Source: Acidobacteriaceae bacterium
GTDB lineage: Bacteria > Acidobacteriota > Terriglobia > Terriglobales > Acidobacteriaceae
Reading direction: 5' to 3'
Assembly (NCBI GenBank): GCA_028283655.1
Contig: JAPWKE010000003.1
Span: 2,480,001-2,544,000 of the forward strand
DNA length: 64,000 bases
Part shown: positions 57,416 through 64,000 of the stretch, in pieces
How the letters are laid out: every line of letters begins with the position of its first letter
Position numbering within the stretch: the first letter of the stretch is position 1
The notes under the pieces: generated by a model
The model's input: only the letters and a program-made list of their open reading frames with translations
Database searches by the model: none
Told to the model about the DNA's origin: nothing
Position numbers and translations under genes: made by a program

Positions 57416-60301
57416 TCAAGGGACCTTCACCAGCGACATCGCCACAAAGCCATTCGTCCCAGCGCTCACCGCCACGTTCGTAACAGCCGCAGTGTTCGCA
57501 ACCTCCAGGGGAGCAAAGCTCACGCTTCCATCCGCCCCGGTTACCGCGGCCGTCTGCGACTTCGTCAGCACAGGAGCAGCCGGGCATCTTCCCTGCGTCG
57601 GGCAAGCACCCTCCCAGGCCGTCACCGTCTGCGCGATCGTCACCGCCGCTCCCGGCAGCACATGCCCCGCCGCGTCAGAGACCACGACCACCACCGGCTG
57701 AAACGTCGCACTCGACGCTACGCTCTGCCCTGCTCCACTCGCCAGCGACGGCACCCACTGGCTGGCATCGACAGCGATCACCATCCACATCGCGCAGACC
57801 GTGCTCCACGCACAGCCCTGTACCTGCGCCGTTCCGCTCGCCAACCCATTCATCCCCACACTCACACTGGCCACACCATTCGCCGCAGTCAGCGAACTTG
57901 TCGCACTCAGCGTCAGCCCGGACGAAGCGCTCCACGCCACAGGCACACCGCTCGCGGGGCTGCCGTCCTGCACCGCGTTCAAAACCACCGGCAGCGACAC
58001 ACTGCCGCCAGCCGCAACCCACGCCGCGGTTGCGAGCATCTGCACGCTCCGCACCGGATCAGCATCGGTCACCGCGACCTGCACACTGGCTCCTCCGCTC
58101 AACTCTGTGGCCGACAACGTCACCAGCCCAGCCGCCACACCTGCGACCTTGCTCTGCACCAGCCCGTTCGCATCCGCCGTCAGCACGCAGCTCGACGCGA
58201 CGCCACAGGCTACAAGCGACGCTCCTCCGCTCACGGCAAGGCTCACACTGGCTCCCGCAATCGGCGTAACTCCATCACTCGCCAGCACACGCACCGCGAA
58301 AGAAGTCGCCGCCGTCATCCCTGTCGCCAGCGACGCCGGGGCTGAAACCTTCGCGACCGTGTACGCTCCCGCTCCTGCATAGACAAGCGCTCCGGTGATC
58401 GACGTTGCCGCCCCCGTCGTCATGTCCGTCACCGCAACAGACACAGGCACACCCGACGTCGCCTTCGCCAACACGCTCGTCGGAGCCACGGCCACAATCG
58501 TGTTCGCCGACCAACTCACCACCGAGGCAACCACGCCGTTCACCGTGACACGGTTCCCACTTGCAAAGCCCATCCCCGTAATCGAGATCTGCCCCCCGCT
58601 GCTGCTCACCGAAGACGGCGAAACAGCATCGGCGTACATCAGTCGCGCCTTGTAGAGATAATCCGGCCGGCCGTCACCGTAGTAGTCCGCAATCGCCACA
58701 CGATAGCTTGCATCTGCAGCAGAAGCGGACACCTTCAACTGCGTCAGCCCAGCGACGCTGCCGTTCATGGGCACCGTTGCCGAAGCGACCGTCGGCAACA
58801 GTCCACCATCGTCACGCGCTCTCCAGACACCAATCACGGGCTGCGCCTTGTTGGTAGAGGTGTTGCCCTGTTCATCCTGCGCAAGCGTCTCCAGCGTCCA
58901 GCTTCGTCCACCGCGTAGCGTTGGCGTAACACTCCACGCCGGGAACTGGCTTCCGCACAGAACATCGCTCCACCATCCGCCCGCAGCCGTCGCCACCGGG
59001 TTTCCTTCCGTCCCATTGGTGCTGGTATAGCAACGCTCAGGGCCATCGTTCAGCACCGTTCTCGAGGTCACAGTATCTGTCCCCCCGTAATCACCCCAGG
59101 TGATATTTCCGGTGGAAGTTGGCGTCACGGGAGGACGCTGCCAGTTCCCAAGCGCATACTGCCCCGTGTACAGCGGATTAACCGCTTCCGTTTCGATCAC
59201 ATAGCGCACGGCCCCCTCCGTCATGGGCACACGAGCCACGTTGTAATACCCCTGCAGATCGACATTGCTCACCCCCGTATCAAGCTGTTCCGGCGGGGCT
59301 CCACTGACCGGATTGCCCGCGTTCTGCCGGAACAGATAGCCCGACACGCTGGAAGCATACTGCCAGTCGCTGGGAACAAACCCCACCATCAGCCGCACAT
59401 TTACATTCACTGAACCGCTGCCGGTGACGTACCCATCTTCGTTCTGTATCACTCCGTTGAAGCGCACCGCCTGGCTCAGACTCGGAATTTTGCCGTTCGC
59501 CTCCGTGGTCACGGGATACAACATGGTCAACGCGCTCAGGTCATCCGCGCGCAGCGTAAACGGATTGGTCATGCAAAGGTACGTATAGCTGCCGCACAGC
59601 ACATCGATCGGATGCATCACCGGCCAGTACACCACCTGCCGCGCATTTGGCGTAGAAGCCGCCGTGAACACGTTGTCGTTCGTCTGCGACCAACCCAGCC
59701 CCAGCACTCGCCCAAACGCACGCATCACCAGGTATTGCAACTGCTTCAGCGAGTCTGTCGACGATGTCACGCACTTGCCGTTCACCACGATCAGCGCATG
59801 GTCAATCGTCCCTGCGGCGCCAAAGCCGTCCACACTCTCCAGCACCTCATTCTGCCGACAACTGGAAAGACTGCTCGCCCCCGACCCCAGCAGTAGGTCC
59901 GTCACCGAACCATCCGAATCGTAAACGATCGCGATCGGCTTCCCCAGGTAGTTCGAAGCCTGCACGTCCGCCGGAAACACCACTGCCGTGCCGTCAAAGT
60001 ATGTGTTCCCGCTGCTCACATGCTCACTCAGCGTCCCACCCTGGCTTAGGGTCAGGCTCGCCACCGGCACCGTCCACACCGCTGCCGCAGCCGCCACAAC
60101 CGCGTCCGCCTGCGCATGGGTCACACTGCTGTTCAGCACTGCGGGGTCCGTGAAGTACAGCACGTTGTTCGTCCGAAACGCCATCGGCTGCCCCGGGTTG
60201 GCGTACTGCGCCCCCGTCACAAACCGGGGCCCGCCCGCCAGCGCAGGAACCACCACCATTACAAGAAGAATCGCCGCCAGAAGACGCAGAAACCTACTCA
60301 T
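57416..60301 (-). CDS. Secreted matrixin-like pseudoprotease with IPT and Big_1-like Ig repeats
   Basis: A 961-aa exported protein (signal peptide FLRLLAAILLVMVVVPALAG). Residues about 25 to 265 follow a matrixin/metzincin layout. Where a protease has HEFGHxLGLGH, residues 194-204 read RAFGRVLGLGW, so all three zinc His and the catalytic Glu are replaced (Arg, Ala, Arg, Trp). The Met-turn region (PVMHP, 227-231) and the terminal DDLSALTMLYP are kept. After a middle domain come an IPT/TIG module (VSPSSVSSSGGQISITG) and about three bacterial Ig-like (Big_1) repeats. A binding or adhesion role is inferred. It overlaps the upstream gene by eight bases. Confidence 0.8.
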   Translation of the reverse strand: MSRFLRLLAAILLVMVVVPALAGGPRFVTGAQYANPGQPMAFRTNNVLYFTDPAVLNSSVTHAQADAVVAAAAAVWTVPVASLTLSQGGTLSEHVSSGNTYFDGTAVVFPADVQASNYLGKPIAIVYDSDGSVTDLLLGSGASSLSSCRQNEVLESVDGFGAAGTIDHALIVVNGKCVTSSTDSLKQLQYLVMRAFGRVLGLGWSQTNDNVFTAASTPNARQVVYWPVMHPIDVLCGSYTYLCMTNPFTLRADDLSALTMLYPVTTEANGKIPSLSQAVRFNGVIQNEDGYVTGSGSVNVNVRLMVGFVPSDWQYASSVSGYLFRQNAGNPVSGAPPEQLDTGVSNVDLQGYYNVARVPMTEGAVRYVIETEAVNPLYTGQYALGNWQRPPVTPTSTGNITWGDYGGTDTVTSRTVLNDGPERCYTSTNGTEGNPVATAAGGWWSDVLCGSQFPAWSVTPTLRGGRSWTLETLAQDEQGNTSTNKAQPVIGVWRARDDGGLLPTVASATVPMNGSVAGLTQLKVSASAADASYRVAIADYYGDGRPDYLYKARLMYADAVSPSSVSSSGGQISITGMGFASGNRVTVNGVVASVVSWSANTIVAVAPTSVLAKATSGVPVSVAVTDMTTGAATSITGALVYAGAGAYTVAKVSAPASLATGMTAATSFAVRVLASDGVTPIAGASVSLAVSGGASLVACGVASSCVLTADANGLVQSKVAGVAAGLVTLSATELSGGASVQVAVTDADPVRSVQMLATAAWVAAGGSVSLPVVLNAVQDGSPASGVPVAWSASSGLTLSATSSLTAANGVASVSVGMNGLASGTAQVQGCAWSTVCAMWMVIAVDASQWVPSLASGAGQSVASSATFQPVVVVVSDAAGHVLPGAAVTIAQTVTAWEGACPTQGRCPAAPVLTKSQTAAVTGADGSVSFAPLEVANTAAVTNVAVSAGTNGFVAMSLVKVP

Positions 60302-60968
60302 GCGTAGCCTCCAGCATCGGCTGCATCCGCTGTGAAGCCATCGTCACCCCACCGCGAGCAGGCACCCCCTCGGCCGGAAGCTCCTGCACCGGACTACGCC
60401 GGTGCGGCGTCCCGGCAACCGGCACCCCCGGCTCCTTCCACGTCGGCTCGCGCCACGCCGCGGCCACCGCAGCCGCCTCCTGCAGCGGCACAAAAGCACT
60501 CACCGCCACACTCGCCAGCGGAGTCTCCAGCGAACGCTGCACCCGCGTCGCCAACCGCCGCACATCCACCTGCGGCGCGCTTCCATCTCCAGCCATCACG
60601 ACCGGCACAACGCCTTCAGCACCATCCACCGGCGAACTCAGCCCAGCCGCGCTCGCAGCCTGGACAAACACCATCGCCCGCTCGCCCACCCAGTACCGCT
60701 GCATCCCCACCGGCCACAGCCCAGCCCACTCACGCAGGGTGAACGTAGCCCCCGTTCCATTCCCCATCACATTCTGGTCGACGCGAAAGACCACCTCGAC
60801 CACGCCACCCTTCCGCGTGATCGACACCACCTGCCCCACAAACGCATTCTCGGCACGCGACGCCAGGCTGCGCAGCGCCGCCCCCACCGAGACGTCCTGC
60901 GCCCCAGCCGCAGCGACAGCCACGCCCAACAGCCCTATCCCCACGCACCAGAAAATCCGCTTCAGCAT
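60294..60968 (-). CDS. Exported protein of unknown function, operon partner of the pseudo-matrixin
   Basis: A 224-aa protein with a signal peptide (IFWCVGIGLLGVAVAAAGAQ). The mature N-terminal half is beta-rich (AENAFVGQVVSITRKGGVVE, FRVDQNVMGNGTGATFTLRE, YWVGERAMVFVQAA), resembling a small OB- or SH3-like barrel. The C-terminal half is Pro/Glu-rich and probably unstructured. No family was recognised. Its end overlaps the pseudo-matrixin start, so the two are translationally coupled and may form a complex outside the cytoplasm. Confidence 0.7.
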   Translation of the reverse strand: MLKRIFWCVGIGLLGVAVAAAGAQDVSVGAALRSLASRAENAFVGQVVSITRKGGVVEVVFRVDQNVMGNGTGATFTLREWAGLWPVGMQRYWVGERAMVFVQAASAAGLSSPVDGAEGVVPVVMAGDGSAPQVDVRRLATRVQRSLETPLASVAVSAFVPLQEAAAVAAAWREPTWKEPGVPVAGTPHRRSPVQELPAEGVPARGGVTMASQRMQPMLEATHE

Positions 60969-61068
60969 CGCCCGTACCCTCCACGCTCTTCTTCGTCGCG
61001 AAGTGCGTCAGGATAGGCCACTGTCCCTGTGCGGACAGCGCTAAAGCCAGGAGGCTACAAGCTCATGC

Positions 61069-61272
61069 CTACGAAATTTCCGGATAAAAATCGAAGAACG
61101 CATCAATGCTGTGGCGAAGCTGCGCTTCAATCTGCTCCCGCGAGCCCGAAAGCACATGCATCGTCACGCGAGAGTCGTTCCCGTTCTTCAGCTCTATCTT
61201 CGCCGCCTCAACTGCCGCAACTTCCTCTGCCGGCAGCAACTTCATCCCATAAACCAAAACCAGATCAGCCAT
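61069..61272 (-). CDS. Small cytoplasmic protein of unknown function
   Basis: A 67-aa protein starting at ATG 61272 (a TTG two codons earlier is possible), with GAGG directly upstream. It is beta-alpha in character (ADLVLVYGMKLLPAEEV, KNGNDSRVTMHVLSGSREQ, QLRHSIDAFFDFYPEI) and carries no signal peptide. It is divergent from trxB across 62 bases. No family was recognised, but coding-like composition and a ribosome site support it as a gene. Confidence 0.6.
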   Translation of the reverse strand: MADLVLVYGMKLLPAEEVAAVEAAKIELKNGNDSRVTMHVLSGSREQIEAQLRHSIDAFFDFYPEIS

Positions 61273-61334
61273 CCTCAAATCCTACGCTTTTGCCCGTCTG
61301 AACCCTTTTCATCGCCGCTACAATCAAAAGAGTT

Positions 61335-62285
61335 ATGTCAGAGATCGTTCGCGACACCGTCATCCTTGGCTCCGGCTGCTCCGGACTCACCGCCGCTATC
61401 TACGCGGCCCGTGCCAACCTCAAGCCCCTCGTTCTCGAAGGGCATGAACCCGGCGGACAGCTTTCCATCACCACGCTGGTTGAAAACTTTCCCGGCTGGC
61501 CCGAAGGCATCCAGGGCCCCGAACTCATCGAGAACATGAAGAAGCAGGCAACGCGCTTCGGCGCCGAGCTGCGCATGGCTCACCTCACCAGCGCGAACCT
61601 GCTCGTCTCCCCGTTTGAGCTGCAGGTCGGCAAAGACATCATCAAGACCCGCACGCTGATCATCGCCTCTGGAGCCTCGGCGCGCTGGCTCGGCCTGTCC
61701 AGCGAAAAAGCGCTCGTCGGCTTCGGCGTCAGCTCCTGCGCCACCTGCGACGGCTTCTTCGCCTCTGGCAAGGAGATCGCCGTGATCGGCGGTGGTGACT
61801 CCGCGATGGAAGAGGCGCTCTTCCTCACGCGTTTCGCCAGCAAGGTCACGCTCATCAACCGCTCGGAGAACTTCAAAGCTTCGCGCATTATGCTGGAGCG
61901 CGCCATCGCGCACCCGCAGATCGAGTTCCTCCACAACACCGTCGTAGAAGATTGCCTCGGCGTGGAAGAGAAGGACCTCAAGGGCCTGAAGCTGCACAAC
62001 ACGAAGACCGGCGAGCGCTGGACGCTTCCCGTGCAGTTCATGTTCCTCGGCATCGGTCACGAGCCCAACGCAACGATGTTCTCCGGCCAGATCGACCTCG
62101 ACGCCGACGGCTACGTCAAGACCGAGCACAACGTCTTCACCACGCGTCAAGGCGTTCAGATCCACGGCGTCTACGCCTGCGGCGACGTCCAGGACCGCCG
62201 CTACCGCCAAGCCATCACGGCTGCCGGAACAGGCTGCATGGCCGCTCTCGAAGTTGAAAAGTACCTCGAAGAGCTCGGCCGCTAA
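61335..62285 (+). CDS. Thioredoxin reductase-like flavoprotein
   Basis: A 316-aa protein of TrxR length. The FAD motif is ILGSGCSGLTAAIYAAR (usually GSGPAG). The redox-active cysteines are Cys135 and Cys138 in SCATCDGFF. The nucleotide motif is VIGGGDSAMEEALFL, and the C-terminal FAD region is YACGDVQDRRYRQAITAAGTG. The NADPH 2'-phosphate motif HRRxxxRA is altered to NRSENFKA, so cofactor preference may differ. It is expected to reduce thioredoxin or a related dithiol protein; none is encoded next to it. Confidence 0.92.
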   Translation: MSEIVRDTVILGSGCSGLTAAIYAARANLKPLVLEGHEPGGQLSITTLVENFPGWPEGIQGPELIENMKKQATRFGAELRMAHLTSANLLVSPFELQVGKDIIKTRTLIIASGASARWLGLSSEKALVGFGVSSCATCDGFFASGKEIAVIGGGDSAMEEALFLTRFASKVTLINRSENFKASRIMLERAIAHPQIEFLHNTVVEDCLGVEEKDLKGLKLHNTKTGERWTLPVQFMFLGIGHEPNATMFSGQIDLDADGYVKTEHNVFTTRQGVQIHGVYACGDVQDRRYRQAITAAGTGCMAALEVEKYLEELGR

Positions 62286-62300
62286 ATCAACGGAAGCAAC

Positions 62301-62354
62301 AAAAAGCGGCTGTGAGTCGGTGGATTTCCTTCCACCCTCTCACAGCCGCTTTTT
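62301..62354. terminator. Bidirectional terminator between the thioredoxin reductase and TPR genes
   Basis: A 16-bp stem (AAAAAGCGGCTGTGAG and complement) encloses a second small stem (GGTGGA/TCCACC). Runs of T on both strands let it serve both converging genes. Confidence 0.92.
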
Positions 62355-62366
62355 TCTTCCCTTCCG

Positions 62367-64000
62367 CTAGATCTTGGCAGCCTCCAGCACAGCGATTCGC
62401 TTCTGCGCCAACCGATACGACGCCGTCGGCCCGACATACGTCGACAGCGAAAACTGGTTCGGCTCCACATGTCGATAGGCCCCGAGCGCCGCTTCACGCT
62501 CACCATACTGCTCATAGATCAAGCCAAGCGCGAACCATATCTCCGAGTTCGGCATCGTTTCGTTGGCAGCCGTCATCGCCTTCGTCACCATGTCCCGAGC
62601 CTCGGAGACGCGCCCCTGCAACGCATACACACAAGCCAGTGTATGCAGCTCCGCGAACGACGGCGTCTTGGTCATCTGTACCGCCTGCTGCGCCGCCTTC
62701 AGGTCCGCATCCGTGATCGTACCCGTCACAACACTGAGCCACGCAAGCCCGTTCCAGTCACGAGCTTCCGCCTTGTCACTCGCGGTAATCTGCGTCATCA
62801 CCTTATGCGAATCAGCCCACCGGCCCTGTGCTTCCAGCGAGAACGAAAGCTCGCGCAGCAGCACAACGTTGTCAGGCTTCTTCTCCAGCTTCGCCCGCAG
62901 CAGTTTCTCCAACGGCGCGCCTTCGTTCTTCAACAGGTATGAGCGGCACAGCAACCTCAACGCCGTATCAGAGTCCGGCTCAGCCGCAAGCAAACGCTCC
63001 GCAGCAGGCCGCAGCACGTCACCGTTCTCAGCCCCGGAAGCAGCTTCCGCCAGCAGCAGGTCAAGGTCTTCCTGGTGCGACCCCGTGGCCTTCTCGCGAG
63101 CCGCAGCCACCTCGGCAAGGTACGGCTTGGCATCCACCGACGAAGCGACCAATGAGATCGCCGCCAGCCGCATAGACGCCACCGAATCAGCGCCCTCCTT
63201 CGTGCTGCCAACCGTCCAGAAGCGCGGCAGCATCGGGCCGCTCAACACATCATCGCCACCGCCACGGTGCGTCTCCTCTCGAATCCAGTCGAGCATCGCC
63301 TTCGCAGACTTCGTGTCCCCATGCTCTAACCGCTTCAACACCGCGTTGCCGCAGAAGACAGTGTCTTTGTCTTCGCAAATCACACGGTAGCTCGAGCCCT
63401 CCCGCGCAACAAACATGTGCGAAGGATCGGCGCCGACAATCTGCACCACCACCTTCCATCCGCTCGCATCGTCTCCGGTAGCCTTGAAGCTCACGTTGTT
63501 GCTGATGAGGTCAGCCATCACATTCGGTTGCAGCGACGACTGCCGTGCCAGAATCCGCATCATGTCCGCGCCCAGCATGGCCTTGTCCAGATCGAAAGCG
63601 AACTCGCGGTCCGAGACGTAGCCATCATGGCTCATCTGCGGCTCCATCTGCGCACGAGTTGCATTCCCGCGGAACATCATCGTCATCATGTGCTCGACAG
63701 GATAGGTAGGCTCCGTGGGCTTCACCGTCTCCCCGTCCACATGCTTTACCTGGCGATACATCTCCACCTGGCGCCCCAGGGCAGCAGCATTCGCGTCGCC
63801 CTCAATTCCAGCGTTCAGAATCTCTGCACCCTCTGCGTAGTGAGAGATCTGGGCCAGCAAAGACCCTGCCGTACGCAGGTTCTGCAGCCTTTCGCTCGCA
63901 CCATCATTGCCGCGCGACGCTGCCGCAAGCCCTGCAGACACGCCCTTCGCCACCGTTGCAGACGCAATCGCCAGAGACCGCCGCGTACCATCCGAAGGTA
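62367..64000 (-). CDS. Tetratricopeptide-repeat protein, 5' end beyond the window
   Basis: The frame is open to the window edge, giving at least 543 residues. A GTG at 63953 is probably not the true start because coding-like sequence (PSDGTRRSLAIASATVAKG) continues upstream. The C-terminal 250 residues contain TPR helices (RWADSHKVMTQITASDKAE, LACVYALQGRVSEARDMVTK, WFALGLIYEQYGEREAALGA). The N-terminal part is mixed alpha/beta without a recognised domain. TPR proteins mediate protein contacts. Function is unknown. Confidence 0.8.
   Translation of the reverse strand, partial: PSDGTRRSLAIASATVAKGVSAGLAAASRGNDGASERLQNLRTAGSLLAQISHYAEGAEILNAGIEGDANAAALGRQVEMYRQVKHVDGETVKPTEPTYPVEHMMTMMFRGNATRAQMEPQMSHDGYVSDREFAFDLDKAMLGADMMRILARQSSLQPNVMADLISNNVSFKATGDDASGWKVVVQIVGADPSHMFVAREGSSYRVICEDKDTVFCGNAVLKRLEHGDTKSAKAMLDWIREETHRGGGDDVLSGPMLPRFWTVGSTKEGADSVASMRLAAISLVASSVDAKPYLAEVAAAREKATGSHQEDLDLLLAEAASGAENGDVLRPAAERLLAAEPDSDTALRLLCRSYLLKNEGAPLEKLLRAKLEKKPDNVVLLRELSFSLEAQGRWADSHKVMTQITASDKAEARDWNGLAWLSVVTGTITDADLKAAQQAVQMTKTPSFAELHTLACVYALQGRVSEARDMVTKAMTAANETMPNSEIWFALGLIYEQYGEREAALGAYRHVEPNQFSLSTYVGPTASYRLAQKRIAVLEAAKI

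Overview
The window reads as a chromosomal segment of an acidobacterium, most likely of the Acidobacteriaceae/Terriglobia group. This is inferred from gene content, not from a marker gene. The signs are an Oar-like TonB-dependent receptor with an N-terminal carboxypeptidase-regulatory-like domain, a CadC-type winged-helix regulator fused to a PD40 propeller, a GlgE/TreS-maltokinase cluster next to treYZ, GC-rich DNA, and frequent TTG/GTG starts behind good Shine-Dalgarno sites. No phage, IS or CRISPR elements were seen.

Layout. (1) 1-2.9 kb: the end of a VWA protein gene and a beta-propeller-like lipoprotein. (2) 3-18 kb: a trehalose/alpha-glucan cluster. treY, treZ and a NUDIX gene are on the minus strand with a GH15 glucoamylase/trehalase-type enzyme upstream. 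On the plus strand are glgE, a small secreted protein, a treS-maltokinase fusion, a degenerate GT81-like glycosyltransferase, a TM-helix (MscS-related) protein and a lone acyl carrier protein. treY is broken by a frameshift between its two catalytic acids. (3) 18-27 kb: a three-subunit xanthine-dehydrogenase-type molybdenum hydroxylase (plus), converging on a minus-strand run cysD-cysN-cysH-xdhC-mocA. That run places sulfate assimilation and Mo-cofactor maturation in one likely transcript. (4) 27-30 kb: an OmpA-like envelope protein, tRNA-Pro(CGG) and a small zinc-ribbon-like protein. (5) 30-39 kb: a phosphate-starvation block, all minus, in transcription order phoB-phoR, porin, pstS, pstC-pstA-pstB-phoU. 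Three sites with 11-bp-phased repeats resembling Pho boxes lie before phoB, the porin and pstC. (6) 39-45 kb: manA followed by a tightly overlapping pyrimidine operon, pyrD-E-F-C-B, ending in a RidA-family gene. (7) 45-57 kb: a starch/maltodextrin-like utilisation locus with a secreted GH13 enzyme, TonB-dependent receptor, winged-helix/PD40 regulator, GH31 alpha-glucosidase and FucP-type sugar permease. (8) 57-64 kb: a two-gene secreted operon whose large product is a matrixin-like domain that has lost every zinc ligand, a small orphan gene, a thioredoxin-reductase-like flavoprotein and the C-terminal part of a TPR protein.

How it works together. TreYZ can turn alpha-glucan ends into trehalose; TreS makes maltose from trehalose; maltokinase and GlgE return maltose to alpha-glucan; GH15 may drain trehalose or glucan to glucose. 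The 45-57 kb locus would bring external alpha-glucans in as sugar. The pst/pho block senses and imports phosphate. The most unusual points are the split treY, the pseudo-matrixin, the phased Pho-like sites including one in front of a porin, the cys-xdhC-mocA operon, and the glycosyltransferase with a degenerate metal-binding motif.
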